Assembly (NCBI GenBank): GCA_943788425.1
Contig: CALSQF010000010.1
Location: 1-64,000 of the forward strand
Reading direction: 5' to 3'
Length of the DNA stretch: 64,000 nt
Origin: an uncultured Planktomarina sp.
Lineage (GTDB): Bacteria; Pseudomonadota; Alphaproteobacteria; Rhodobacterales; Rhodobacteraceae
Each line of letters begins with the position of its first letter. Positions within the stretch are counted from its first letter, which is position 1. The notes under the pieces were generated by a model that saw only the letters and a list, made by a program, of their open reading frames with translations, had not been told where the DNA came from and ran no database searches. This document shows positions 17,429 through 26,518 of the stretch, piece by piece. Position numbers and translations under genes: made by a program.

Positions 17429-17461
17429 CTGGCCCTAAATATGTCATTGCCTATGTCCTAA
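17429..17461 (+). promoter_or_regulatory. Candidate TauR operator upstream of xsc
   Basis: Direct repeat CTGGCCCTAA (17429-17438; 9/10 to CTGGACYTAA) and TATGTCCTAA (17452-17461; 6/10), starts spaced 23 bp like the other two sites. Oriented toward xsc, ending 78 bp before its ATG, comparable to the tpa site. Confidence 0.55.
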
Positions 17462-17488
17462 TAGAAGGGCAGGAATAAACCCACAGAG

Positions 17489-17513
17489 ATGCCGCGAGAG
17501 AATGCCGCGGCAT
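17489..17513. repeat. Palindrome and direct repeat in the xsc leader
   Basis: A perfect 12-bp palindrome ATGCCGCGGCAT (17502-17513) is preceded by a copy of its left part, ATGCCGCG, at 17489-17496. It lies between the TauR-like site and the xsc ribosome-binding site, so it could be an operator or a 5'-UTR hairpin. Confidence 0.35.
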
Positions 17514-17539
17514 ATTCAATCCCTTTAAGGAGCTGCCCG

Positions 17540-19309
17540 ATGAAAATGACCACTGAAGAAGCCTTTGTAAAAACGCTTCAGATGCACGGTATCCGCCACG
17601 CTTTTGGGATCATTGGTTCTGCCATGATGCCTATTTCTGATATTTTTCCAAAAGCTGGAATCATGTTTTGGGACTGCGCCCATGAAGGCTCTGCCGGCAT
17701 GATGGCAGACGGCTACACCCGCGCAACTGGCGAAATGTCCATGATGATCGCGCAAAACGGTCCTGGTATCACAAACTTCGTCACCGCCGTGAAAACAGCC
17801 TATTGGAACCACACGCCCTTGCTGTTGGTGACACCACAAGCGGCCAATAAGACCATCGGTCAGGGTGGCTTCCAAGAAGTTGAACAGATGAAATTGTTCG
17901 AAGATATGGTTGCCTATCAAGAAGAGGTGCGCGATCCGAGCCGGGTCGCTGAGGTTCTTAATCGTGTGATCATGCAGGCCCATCGTGCCTCTGCTCCAGC
18001 GCAGATTAACATCCCGCGGGATATGTGGACCCAGGTCGTTGATATTGAACTGCCGAAGATTGTCTCATTCGAGCGGCCACAAGGCGGTGAAAGCGCGGTT
18101 GCTGAGGCGGCTGAGTTGATCTCAAGCGCGAAATTCCCGGTTATTCTAAACGGTGCCGGTGTTGTTTTGGCGGATGCTTTCGACGATGTCGCCGCTTTGG
18201 CCGAGCGTTTGGATGCGCCGGTTTGTGTTGGGTATCAGCACAACGATGCGTTCCCAGGCTCGCATCCATTGTTCGCAGGTCCTTTGGGATACAATGGCTC
18301 AAAGGCCGGAATGGAGCTGATCTCACGTGCCGACGTCGTCGTCGCACTGGGCACACGGCTTAACCCGTTCTCGACGTTGCCAGGCTATGGAATTGATTAC
18401 TGGCCAACGAATGCGAAGATCATTCAAGTGGACATCAACCCAGATCGGATCGGTTTGACCAAACCTGTGACCGTCGGCATCGTGGGTGACGCAAAGAAAG
18501 TGGCGCAAGGTCTCTTGGCCCGTCTGTCTGATAGCGCAGGTGATGCGGGTCGCCAGGAGCGCAAGAACCTGATCGCCACAACGAAATCAGCCTGGGCGCA
18601 AGAGTTGACGTCCATGGATCACGAAGATGACGATCCCGGTACAACTTGGAACCAGCGTGCACGTGCGGACAAGCCAGATTGGATGTCCCCGCGTATGGCT
18701 TGGCGCGCTATTCAATCAGCGCTGCCGAAAGAGGCGATTATCTCCTCAGATATTGGCAACAACTGCGCCATCGGCAACGCCTATCCCTCTTTTGATGAGG
18801 GCCGAAAATATTTGGCTCCGGGTCTCTTTGGTCCCTGCGGCTATGGTCTCCCGTCGATTGTTGGTGCGAAAATTGGTCAGCCTGACGTTCCTGTGGTCGG
18901 TTTCGCCGGTGACGGCGCCTTCGGGATTGCGGTCAATGAGCTGACGGCTATTGGTCGGGATGAATGGCCTGCCGTGACACAGATCGTGTTCCGCAACTAC
19001 CAGTGGGGCGCAGAAAAGCGCAACTCAACCCTCTGGTTCGATGATAACTTTGTTGGCACAGAGCTGGATACCAAAGTGTCATATGCAGGCATCGCACAGG
19101 CTTGTGGCCTGATCGGTGTGCAAGTGAAAACTATGGACGAGTTGACCGATGTGCTAAACCAAGCCATCAAAGATCAAATGGAAAATAATAAAACCACTTT
19201 GATCGAGGTCTTGTTGAACCAAGAATTGGGTGAGCCTTTCCGTCGGGACGCAATGAAAAAACCTGTTCAAGTTGCAGGCGTATCTTCGGCAGATATGGCG
19301 GCTGAATAA
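17540..19309 (+). CDS. xsc: Sulfoacetaldehyde acetyltransferase
   Basis: 589 residues, ThDP-dependent. Converts sulfoacetaldehyde and phosphate to acetyl phosphate and sulfite in the cytoplasm, the central step of taurine dissimilation. The N-terminus ([20 protein letters not shown], then the [11 protein letters not shown] stretch) is characteristic of Xsc, and the ThDP/Mg motif GDGAFG occurs at about residue 458. The ATG at 17540 has AAGGAG (17527-17532) upstream; an in-frame ATG at 17489 lies in the leader repeat and is not favoured. First gene of xsc-pta-soeABC. Confidence 0.96.
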   Translation: MKMTTEEAFVKTLQMHGIRHAFGIIGSAMMPISDIFPKAGIMFWDCAHEGSAGMMADGYTRATGEMSMMIAQNGPGITNFVTAVKTAYWNHTPLLLVTPQAANKTIGQGGFQEVEQMKLFEDMVAYQEEVRDPSRVAEVLNRVIMQAHRASAPAQINIPRDMWTQVVDIELPKIVSFERPQGGESAVAEAAELISSAKFPVILNGAGVVLADAFDDVAALAERLDAPVCVGYQHNDAFPGSHPLFAGPLGYNGSKAGMELISRADVVVALGTRLNPFSTLPGYGIDYWPTNAKIIQVDINPDRIGLTKPVTVGIVGDAKKVAQGLLARLSDSAGDAGRQERKNLIATTKSAWAQELTSMDHEDDDPGTTWNQRARADKPDWMSPRMAWRAIQSALPKEAIISSDIGNNCAIGNAYPSFDEGRKYLAPGLFGPCGYGLPSIVGAKIGQPDVPVVGFAGDGAFGIAVNELTAIGRDEWPAVTQIVFRNYQWGAEKRNSTLWFDDNFVGTELDTKVSYAGIAQACGLIGVQVKTMDELTDVLNQAIKDQMENNKTTLIEVLLNQELGEPFRRDAMKKPVQVAGVSSADMAAE

Positions 19310-19320
19310 GGAGCATCGGT

Positions 19321-20325
19321 GTGGCGGCATTTCGCGATATTCTTGCCGCCACCCCTGGCGCGAAACCAACTATTGTATTGAGCGAGGGTGCAGACCCTCG
19401 CGTTGCAGAGGCCGCAGTTGCGGCCTCTGTTGCCAATTTGGCAAAGATTATATGCATAGGTGACCCGGACCTGGTTGAGCCCGCGCTTTCGGCTGCCGGC
19501 AGCGCAGGGGATATCGCCATTGAAGATCCTGCCAACAGCCCAAAGTTGTCGGGCTATATTGAGCAATATGTTAAAAAGCGCGCGGCCAAGGGCATGACAC
19601 CAGACAAGGCGCGGCTAGAACTTTCACAGGCCAATTTTTTCGCCGCGGCGATGGTCGCGGCAGGCGATGCCGATGGCACGATTGGCGGGGCGGTTTATTC
19701 TACCCCCGATATCATCCGCGCGGCGCTCAAGGTGATTGGCACGGCGGAGAACACAAAGCTACTGTCGTCTTTTTTCTTTATGCTGTTCCAAGATCGCCCT
19801 GATCTGCCTAGCGAAGTGAATGTATTCACTGACTGTGGTCTGGTGATTGACCCAACGGCGGAAGAACTGGCTGACATTGCGATCTCCTCTGCAGAGTCGA
19901 TGCACCGGCTCACCGGTCTGCAGCCCAAGGTTGCAATGCTGTCTTTCTCCACCCGCGGCAGTGCACAACACGGCAATGTAACCAAAGTGAGCAAGGCCAC
20001 AGCTCTGGTGCAGGCGGCACGACCGGATCTTGTGGTCGATGGCGAGTTGCAATTTGATGCGGCCATGGTGCCATCGGTCGGCGCTGCGAAAGCGCCGGGC
20101 TCGCCAGTGGCTGGGCAGGCAAATGTTTTTGTCTTTCCGAATTTGGATGCGGGCAACATCGGCTATAAAATTGCGCAGCGTTTTGGCGGTGCCAAGGCGA
20201 TTGGCCCAATCTTACAAGGCTTGGCAAGACCAGCAAATGATTTGTCACGCGGCTGTAGTGCGGATGATATCATTGACATGATTTGTGTAACGGCAGCTCA
20301 GGCCGCCGTCCAAAAAAATACCTGA
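19321..20325 (+). CDS. pta: Phosphate acetyltransferase
   Basis: 334 residues, the short PTA_PTB type. Converts acetyl phosphate from Xsc to acetyl-CoA. Family segments seen: [59 protein letters not shown] and [23 protein letters not shown]. Starts with GTG, with AAGGAG seven bases upstream, eleven bases after xsc. Part of the xsc operon. Confidence 0.94.
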   Translation: MAAFRDILAATPGAKPTIVLSEGADPRVAEAAVAASVANLAKIICIGDPDLVEPALSAAGSAGDIAIEDPANSPKLSGYIEQYVKKRAAKGMTPDKARLELSQANFFAAAMVAAGDADGTIGGAVYSTPDIIRAALKVIGTAENTKLLSSFFFMLFQDRPDLPSEVNVFTDCGLVIDPTAEELADIAISSAESMHRLTGLQPKVAMLSFSTRGSAQHGNVTKVSKATALVQAARPDLVVDGELQFDAAMVPSVGAAKAPGSPVAGQANVFVFPNLDAGNIGYKIAQRFGGAKAIGPILQGLARPANDLSRGCSADDIIDMICVTAAQAAVQKNT

Positions 20326-20351
20326 ATTGCAGGCAATAGGGGGTCCTACCC

Positions 20352-23162
20352 ATGGGATTTGAAGAACCAAAACTGAATTTGTCACCCAAGGTAAGTGATG
20401 AGATTCGCAAGACCACCTGCTATATGTGCGCTTGCCGTTGTGGGATCAATGTCCACATGAAGGAAGGCAAGGTCGCCTATATCGAGGGAAACCGCGATCA
20501 CCCGGTCAATAAAGGGGTTCTCTGCGCCAAAGGTTCAGCGGGCATCATGCAGGTCAACGCCCCGTCGCGTCTGCGTGCGCCATTGAAACGGGTCGGGCCG
20601 CGGGGCTCCGGGGCGTTTGAAGAAATTTCATGGGATGAGGCGCTGCAGCTGGCACAGGATTGGTTGGAGCCGGTTCATAAAGAAAATCCGGAAAAATTGG
20701 CTTTTTTCACTGGGCGCGATCAATCTCAAAGTTTCACCTCCTTTTGGGCGCAGGGGTTTGGCACGCCAAACTATGCGGCCCATGGCGGCTTTTGCTCGGT
20801 GAATATGGCCGCTGGGGGCATTTACACCATGGGCGGTGCTTTTTGGGAATTCGGACAGCCTGATTGGGAGCGAACAAAATTGTTCATGCTCTTCGGCGTG
20901 GCCGAAGATCACGATAGCAACCCGATCAAAATGGGTTTGGGGCGGTTGAAGGAACGTGGTGCGAAGGTGATTGGCGTCAATCCGATCCGCACAGGTTATA
21001 ATGCGATTTCCGATGAATGGGTCGGCATTACGCCCGGCACAGATGGCTTGTTTATCCTCTCCATGGTGCATTTGTTGCTCAAAGCTGGCAAAGTGGATTT
21101 GAATTATCTCGCTCAGTTGACCAATGCGCCGGCATTGGTGGACAGCACTGAGGGGCCAAACAAAGGCATGTTGTTGCGCGGCGCTGATGGCAAGCTTCTG
21201 GTTATTGACCGCAAAACCAAAAAACCTGTGGCTTTTGATACCAAAGGCATCACGCCAGATTTGGCCGCCACTTACGAAGGGCATCGCACGGTATTCCAGC
21301 ATCTGGCCGAGCGTTATTTGTCCGATGACTATGCACCTGAAAATGTTGCCGAACGCTGCGGTATTTCCGCGGATCGTATCAGGGCCATTGCCGCAGATCT
21401 GGCGCGGGTCGCTTTTGATGAAGCCTTCGAGCTTGATCAGCCCTGGACAGATTTCCGCGGTAATAAGCATGAAAAGATGATTGGTCGCCCGGTGTCGTTT
21501 CACGCCATGCGTGGGGTATCGGCGCATTCAAATGGTTTTCAAACCTGCCGCAGCCTGCATTTGCTGCAAATCATCCTGGGCACGGTTGAGGTGCCCGGCG
21601 GGTTCCGCTTTAAGCCTCCTTATCCCAAACCTGTCTCTGCGCATCCCAAGCCGCATTGCAAAGTCACCCCCGGCGCAGCGCTGGACGGGCCGCATTTGGG
21701 CTATGTTCAAGGGCCGGATGATCTGTGCCTGAAAGAGGATGGCAGTGCTGCACGCATTGACAAGGCCTACACTTGGGAAAATCCCATGTCGGCCCATGGT
21801 CTGATGCATATGGTGATTTCCAACGCCCATGCTGGCGATCCCTATAAAATCGATGTCTTGTTCATGTATATGGCGAATATGAGCTGGAACAGTTCGATGA
21901 ACAGTGGTGGCGTCATGGAGATGCTCACCGATAAGGACGAAAACGGCGAATACGTCATCCCAAAGATCATCTACAGCGATGCCTATTCTTCGGAAATGGT
22001 GGCCTATGCGGATCTGATTTTGCCAGACACAACCTATCTGGAGCGCCATGACTGCATTTCTTTGCTGGATCGGCCGATCTGCGAAGCGGGCGGTGCGGCC
22101 GACAGTATCCGCTGGCCGGTGGTCGAGCCGGATCGCGATGTGCGTGGCTTTCAGTCGGTTCTGGTCGATTTGGGCGCGCGCTTGGGGCTCAAGGGCTTTG
22201 TCAATGATGATGGATCCGCCAAATACAAAGACTATGCAGATTACATCGTCAATCACGAGCGCCGCCCGGGTGTGGGACCGCTGATTGGGTTCCGCGGTGA
22301 GGTGGGCCAAGAGGAAGGGCGCGGTGCGCCGAACCCCGATCAAATGCAGGCCTATATCGACAATGGCGGGTTTTATGAAATCCACGTGCCCGAAGGGGCC
22401 GAATATTACAAACCCTGGAATGCGGCCTATCAAGATTGGGCTGTGAAAATAGGCATTTATGATGCGCCGCAACCCTATCTTTTTGACATATATTCCGAGC
22501 CCATGCGCCGCTTTCAATTGGCCGCAGAGGGTCATGGCGAGCGGCAACCGCCAGAGCATCTGCGCGCGCAGATCAAACAGACGTTGGATCCGCTGCCGAT
22601 GTGGTATGCGCCGTTTGAGGATGGCGCGGTAGATGTGGAAGAATTTCCCATCCATGCGCTGACCCAGCGCCCCATGGCGATGTATCATTCTTGGGGGACG
22701 CAAAACGCTTGGCTGCGGCAAATCCACGGGCAAAACCCGCTCTTTGTCCCCACCAAAATTTGGCAGGCCAATGGCTTTGCCGAGGGCGACTGGGCGCGGG
22801 TCACGTCGGCCCATGGCTCGATTGTGGTGCCCGTGGCGCATATGGCAGCTCTGAATGAAAATACCGTTTGGACCTGGAACGCGATTGGCAAGCGCAAAGG
22901 CGCTTGGGCCTTGGATGAGGCAGCGCCTGAGGCAACCAAAGGCTTCCTGCTCAACCACCTGATCCACGAGCTGCAACCGTCCAAGGGCGACGGGCTGCGG
23001 TGGTCCAATTCTGATCCGGTAACCGGCCAAGCGGCCTGGTTTGATCTGCGGGTGAAAATCGAAAAGGCTGAAAGCCAATCCGAAAGCAGCCCCCGATTTG
23101 AGCCGATCACCTCCCCCGTGGGGACGGGGCCGGGAGAATTGGAATGGAAAGTAAGCAAATGA
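20352..23162 (+). CDS. soeA: SoeA-type molybdopterin sulfite dehydrogenase catalytic subunit
   Basis: 936 residues of the DMSO-reductase family. The N-terminal [4Fe-4S] cysteines are C23, C26, C30 and C58. The probable molybdenum ligand is C148 in HGGFCSVNMAAGG, as in cysteine-ligated polysulfide/tetrathionate-type enzymes. There is no twin-arginine signal, so the protein is cytoplasmic, matching SoeA (cytoplasm-facing sulfite oxidation at the membrane) rather than a periplasmic reductase. The C-terminal molydopterin-binding domain ends the protein. The operon with xsc-pta strongly suggests it oxidises sulfite from Xsc. The alternative is another sulfur-compound oxidoreductase. Confidence 0.85.
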   Translation: MGFEEPKLNLSPKVSDEIRKTTCYMCACRCGINVHMKEGKVAYIEGNRDHPVNKGVLCAKGSAGIMQVNAPSRLRAPLKRVGPRGSGAFEEISWDEALQLAQDWLEPVHKENPEKLAFFTGRDQSQSFTSFWAQGFGTPNYAAHGGFCSVNMAAGGIYTMGGAFWEFGQPDWERTKLFMLFGVAEDHDSNPIKMGLGRLKERGAKVIGVNPIRTGYNAISDEWVGITPGTDGLFILSMVHLLLKAGKVDLNYLAQLTNAPALVDSTEGPNKGMLLRGADGKLLVIDRKTKKPVAFDTKGITPDLAATYEGHRTVFQHLAERYLSDDYAPENVAERCGISADRIRAIAADLARVAFDEAFELDQPWTDFRGNKHEKMIGRPVSFHAMRGVSAHSNGFQTCRSLHLLQIILGTVEVPGGFRFKPPYPKPVSAHPKPHCKVTPGAALDGPHLGYVQGPDDLCLKEDGSAARIDKAYTWENPMSAHGLMHMVISNAHAGDPYKIDVLFMYMANMSWNSSMNSGGVMEMLTDKDENGEYVIPKIIYSDAYSSEMVAYADLILPDTTYLERHDCISLLDRPICEAGGAADSIRWPVVEPDRDVRGFQSVLVDLGARLGLKGFVNDDGSAKYKDYADYIVNHERRPGVGPLIGFRGEVGQEEGRGAPNPDQMQAYIDNGGFYEIHVPEGAEYYKPWNAAYQDWAVKIGIYDAPQPYLFDIYSEPMRRFQLAAEGHGERQPPEHLRAQIKQTLDPLPMWYAPFEDGAVDVEEFPIHALTQRPMAMYHSWGTQNAWLRQIHGQNPLFVPTKIWQANGFAEGDWARVTSAHGSIVVPVAHMAALNENTVWTWNAIGKRKGAWALDEAAPEATKGFLLNHLIHELQPSKGDGLRWSNSDPVTGQAAWFDLRVKIEKAESQSESSPRFEPITSPVGTGPGELEWKVSK

Positions 23163-23278
23163 TGGGTGTGGCCAAACTCATCTCAGAAACGTTGGAACTT
23201 ATTCCGCGCGGTGTGGCTACAGCCAGAAAAGACGGCGCTTACCAACACATATATTTAGCAAAACAGGGGCAAAAGTAA
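23159..23278 (+). CDS. Unrecognised 39-residue protein between soeA and soeB
   Basis: The ORF starts with ATGATG overlapping the soeA stop (ATGA, 23159-23162) and its TAA directly abuts the soeB ATG at 23279. That arrangement is typical of translationally coupled genes, and no other explanation is needed for the 116-bp gap between two subunits of one complex. The product begins MMGVAKLISETLELIPRGVA and ends in a basic, polar tail; it has no cysteine, signal or clear membrane segment. I do not recognise it. It could be an assembly factor, small subunit or coupling peptide. Purely sequence-based; translation is inferred from the overlap. Confidence 0.6.
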   Translation: MMGVAKLISETLELIPRGVATARKDGAYQHIYLAKQGQK

Positions 23279-24028
23279 ATGACAACGCTTCCCAAAACCA
23301 CCTCGGCTAAGAAGCTGGGCTTGGTCATTGACCTTGACACCTGCGTCGGCTGCCATGCCTGTGTGGTCAGCTGCAAAGGCTGGAACACCGAGAATTATGG
23401 CGCGCCCCTGTCAGATCAGGATCCTTACGGGTCTGATCCTTCGGGCACCTTCTTGAACCGTGTGCATTCCTATGAGGTGCAACCCGAGACGGGCCCGGCG
23501 CAGCTGATCCACTTCCCGAAATCTTGCCTGCATTGCGAAGACGCGCCCTGCGTCACCGTTTGCCCCACCGGCGCGAGCTATAAGCGCGCAGAGGATGGGA
23601 TTGTGCTGGTCAATGAGGATGCCTGCATTGGCTGCGGTCTTTGTGCTTGGGCCTGCCCTTATGGGGCGCGGGAGATGGATCAAGCGGCAGGTGTGATGAA
23701 GAAGTGCACGCTCTGTGTGGACCGGATCTACAATGACAACCTGCCGGAAGAGGATCGGGTTCCGTCTTGTGTACGCACATGCCCATCCGGCGCGCGGCAT
23801 TTTGGCGATTTGGGCGATGATACCTCCGAGGTGTCGCAATTGGTGGCGGCGCGTGGGGGCATGGATCTTATGCCCGAGCTGGGCACCAAGCCGGTGAACA
23901 AATACCTGCCACCACGTCCGAAAGATGTGCCGGCCGATCTTGATATCTTGGCCCCCTATTTGGAGCCTGTTTCGGGCACTCAAAAAGGCTTCCTTGGGTG
24001 GCTCGATAAAGCTTTGGAGAAACTCTGA
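23279..24028 (+). CDS. soeB: SoeB-type iron-sulfur electron-transfer subunit
   Basis: A 249-residue DmsB/PsrB-like ferredoxin subunit. Four cysteine clusters are visible: CVGCHACVVSC, CLHCEDAPCVTVCPTG, CIGCGLCAWACPYG and CTLCVDRI...CVRTCPSG, for up to four [4Fe-4S] centres that wire SoeA to the membrane anchor. No signal peptide. The stop and the soeC start share one base (TGATG). Confidence 0.92.
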   Translation: MTTLPKTTSAKKLGLVIDLDTCVGCHACVVSCKGWNTENYGAPLSDQDPYGSDPSGTFLNRVHSYEVQPETGPAQLIHFPKSCLHCEDAPCVTVCPTGASYKRAEDGIVLVNEDACIGCGLCAWACPYGAREMDQAAGVMKKCTLCVDRIYNDNLPEEDRVPSCVRTCPSGARHFGDLGDDTSEVSQLVAARGGMDLMPELGTKPVNKYLPPRPKDVPADLDILAPYLEPVSGTQKGFLGWLDKALEKL

Positions 24029-24900
24029 TGCATCCTGCTGGTTCTGTAATACTTTTCACTGTCGCATCGGGTTTGGGCTTTGGCATGCTGACCTGGCTGG
24101 GGCTTGGTCTGCCAGATGCGCGCGGCTGGGCGGCGTTTTTCCACTATGCTGTGGCCTTTGCGTTGGCGGGGGGTGGGCTTTTGGCCTCGACCTTCCATTT
24201 GGGAAATCCACAGAGGTTCTTGAAGGCCTTCTCGCAATGGCGCAGCAGCTGGTTGAGCCGTGAGGGCTGTTTGGCGGTCGCGTGTTTGCTGGTCATGGGT
24301 GTCTTTGCCCTCGGGACTGTGTTTTACGATAATGCATGGCAGCCTTTGGGCTATATTGGCGCGGCTTTATCAATCTTGACGGTTTTTGCCACCTCGATGA
24401 TCTACGCACAGCTGAAGACCGTGCCACGTTGGAACCATTGGAGCACTCCCGTGCTGTTTTTGGCTTTGTCGCTGGGTGGCGGTGGATTGCTTGCCGGTCA
24501 AGTGGGTCTCGCCATCGGGCTTTTGTGTTTGGCGGGGGCTCTGCAGCTGTTCGCTTGGCTGTCTGGTGATGGACGGTTTCACGAGCGGGGCACGGATGTT
24601 GGCACGGCAACCGGCCTTGGTGCGCGCGGTATCGTGCGCGCCTTCGAGCCGCCCCACACGGGCAATAACTATCTGCTGAAAGAGATGGTGCATCAGGTCG
24701 GTCGAAAGCATGCGGTGAAATTGCGTGTGATTGCTTTTGCTCTGATGATTGTTGCGCCCTTAGTGTTGTTGATGATTTCGAGCAGTGTGCTCATGATTTG
24801 TTTGGCTGTGGCTTGCCATGCGCTGGGAACCTTTGCACAGCGTTGGTTGTTCTTTGCTGAGGCCGAGCATGTTGTGGGGCTTTACTATGGCAAGCGCTGA
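24028..24900 (+). CDS. soeC: SoeC-type DmsC-like membrane anchor subunit
   Basis: A 290-residue polytopic membrane protein of the DmsC family, with about eight hydrophobic segments. It starts HPAGSVILFTVASGLGFGM and has a conserved-looking RGIVRAFEPPHTGNNYLLKEM loop before the last segments. It would anchor SoeAB to the cytoplasmic face and pass electrons to quinone. Last gene of the xsc operon, followed by a terminator. Confidence 0.9.
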   Translation: MHPAGSVILFTVASGLGFGMLTWLGLGLPDARGWAAFFHYAVAFALAGGGLLASTFHLGNPQRFLKAFSQWRSSWLSREGCLAVACLLVMGVFALGTVFYDNAWQPLGYIGAALSILTVFATSMIYAQLKTVPRWNHWSTPVLFLALSLGGGGLLAGQVGLAIGLLCLAGALQLFAWLSGDGRFHERGTDVGTATGLGARGIVRAFEPPHTGNNYLLKEMVHQVGRKHAVKLRVIAFALMIVAPLVLLMISSSVLMICLAVACHALGTFAQRWLFFAEAEHVVGLYYGKR

Positions 24901-24927
24901 GCATTCGGCGAGTCCAAAACCTTGAAT

Positions 24928-24965
24928 AAAGGTGGGAGGTGGTTGTATACCCCCCGCCTTTTTTT
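24928..24965 (+). terminator. Terminator of the xsc-pta-soeABC operon
   Basis: AAAGGTGGG...CCCGCCTTT (one G-U pair) followed by a run of seven T, 28 bases after the soeC stop. Confidence 0.8.
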
Positions 24966-25012
24966 GAGAAACGGCGGCCGGCGAGCGGCTAGATCCTGGA
25001 GATGACAATGCC

Positions 25013-25615
25013 TTAGATTGGAAGCTGAGGAGACTCGTCGTCGGCCACTGCGGCGCGGTAATGTTTGCGGCAGAGCGATAGATAGGTTTCATTGCCGCCA
25101 ATCTGCACTTGATCTCCGGAGGTGACGGCTTTGCCGGTGCTGTCAAATCGCACCACCATCGTCGCCTTTTTGCCGCAGTGGCAGATGGTTCGCACCTCAC
25201 GCATTTCATCGGCCAGGGCCAAGAGCGCGGCGGATCCTGGAAACAGCTCTCCCATAAAATCTACCCTTAGACCATAGCACATGACGGGCAATCCGAGGTC
25301 ATCTACCACGCGGGCCAGGGCCCAAACTTGATCCTTGGTCAAAAACTGTGCCTCATCAATAAAGGCGCAGGCGACGGGTCCTTGTGCCAGCCGCGTTTTT
25401 ATCTTCTCAAACAGGTCATCATGGGGTGAAAATGTGTCTGCCTCTTCGCCAATGCCGATGCGGGAGGCGATTTTGCCCTGTCCGGCCCGAGTGTCCATTT
25501 GGGCCGTGAGCAGATAGGTCTGCATGCCACGCTCTTTGTAGTTATGCGACGCCTGAAGCAGCAAGGTCGATTTGCCGGCGTTCATTGTGGAGTAGTTGAA
25601 ATAGAGCTTAGCCAT
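25013..25615 (-). CDS. tdk: Thymidine kinase
   Basis: 200 residues. Phosphorylates thymidine with ATP. The N-terminal MAKLYFNYSTMNAGKST holds the P-loop, FIDEAQFL the Walker B/catalytic glutamate region, and the C-terminal CHCGKKA...C-H cysteines fit the zinc lasso of type II kinases. The start at 25615 gives the family's usual N-terminus; a 76-residue upstream open stretch is not coding-like and overlaps the arsH leader. Fits functionally with the nucleoside-salvage operon at 60-64 kb. Confidence 0.95.
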   Translation of the reverse strand: MAKLYFNYSTMNAGKSTLLLQASHNYKERGMQTYLLTAQMDTRAGQGKIASRIGIGEEADTFSPHDDLFEKIKTRLAQGPVACAFIDEAQFLTKDQVWALARVVDDLGLPVMCYGLRVDFMGELFPGSAALLALADEMREVRTICHCGKKATMVVRFDSTGKAVTSGDQVQIGGNETYLSLCRKHYRAAVADDESPQLPI

Positions 25616-25746
25616 ATGGATGTGTGCCCCGAGCGCGGAGACGATGCAAGAGGGTCGGGGGCGTGTCCATGGGGCGGCAATTGTGGCTTTCGCGGTACCT
25701 GTAATGGTGCTAACTGCGCGCGATACATTGACCGGAGGAGGGTGAA

Positions 25747-26463
25747 ATGTCCCAAATTGAAGTTCCGCTTTATGATCCCAACATGCTGCGCCCAATTGAT
25801 TTTTCGGCTTTGGCTGGCCCGAAAGATGATGGGCATGCGCCACGTATTTTGCTGCTATATGGGTCGCTCAGGCCGCAAAGCTATTCGCGGTCGGTGGCCC
25901 AAGAGGGTGCGCGGGTTCTGCGGGCCTTGGGTTGCGAAACCAAATTTTTTGATCCCACTGGCTTGCCGTTACCCGATGGGGCGCCCGACAGCCATCCGAA
26001 GGTACAAGAGCTGCGCGAATTGGCGCTGTGGAGTGAGGGTATGGTTTGGTCCAGTCCTGAGCGGCACGGGGCGATGACTGGGGTTTTGAAAAATCAAATT
26101 GATTGGATCCCACTGTCTGCCATTGGTGGGGTGCGTCCGACCCAAGGGAAGACTCTTGCTCTGATGCAGGTTTCTGGTGGATCGCAATCGTTCAATTCGG
26201 TCAATCAAATGCGGATCCTGGGGCGTTGGATGCGGATGATCACGATTCCAAATCAAAGTTCGTTGCCAAAGGCATGGCTCGAGTTCGAAAATGGACGGAT
26301 GAAGCCATCGTCCTTTTACAATCGGGTTGTGGACGTGATGGAGGAGCTGGCGCGTTTTACCGTAATGACGCGTGGGCGTAAAGAAATGCTGGTGGATCGC
26401 TATTCAGAACGCGTCGAAACTGCTGAAGAGCTGCACAAACGCGTCTCACTGACAGACATCTAA
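25747..26463 (+). CDS. arsH: ArsH-family NADPH-dependent FMN reductase
   Basis: 238 residues. Flavodoxin-like fold with the FMN phosphate loop [13 protein letters not shown] and the ArsH-typical [21 protein letters not shown]. ArsH oxidises trivalent organoarsenicals or acts as a quinone/azo reductase. No other ars gene is present in the window, so a general redox role is as likely. GGAGG precedes the ATG. Divergent from tdk. Confidence 0.88.
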   Translation: MSQIEVPLYDPNMLRPIDFSALAGPKDDGHAPRILLLYGSLRPQSYSRSVAQEGARVLRALGCETKFFDPTGLPLPDGAPDSHPKVQELRELALWSEGMVWSSPERHGAMTGVLKNQIDWIPLSAIGGVRPTQGKTLALMQVSGGSQSFNSVNQMRILGRWMRMITIPNQSSLPKAWLEFENGRMKPSSFYNRVVDVMEELARFTVMTRGRKEMLVDRYSERVETAEELHKRVSLTDI

Positions 26464-26471
26464 ATTGGCCT

Positions 26472-26509
26472 GGCCCATCCCCAAAGGGTGACGCCGCGGG
26501 GATGGGGCC
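26472..26509. terminator. Hairpin between convergent arsH and carB
   Basis: GGCCCATCCCC...GGGGATGGGGCC forms an 11-12 bp stem (one bulged G) with a 15-base loop. No strong T run on either side, so this is a probable rather than a certain bidirectional terminator. Confidence 0.45.
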
Positions 26510-26518
26510 GGTCTGCAG

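Noticed and set aside
21528-23078. 516-residue open frame antisense to soeA
   Set aside because: It is the complementary-frame shadow of a strongly conserved gene; the composition is not protein-like and there is no ribosome-binding site.
25616-25843. N-terminal extension of thymidine kinase
   Set aside because: The open frame continues 76 codons upstream, but the family N-terminus starts at 25615 and the extension runs into the arsH coding region on the other strand.
25747-26463. Arsenic-resistance island around arsH
   Set aside because: Neighbours are tdk and carB; no arsR, arsB/acr3 or arsC is present, so arsH stands alone.
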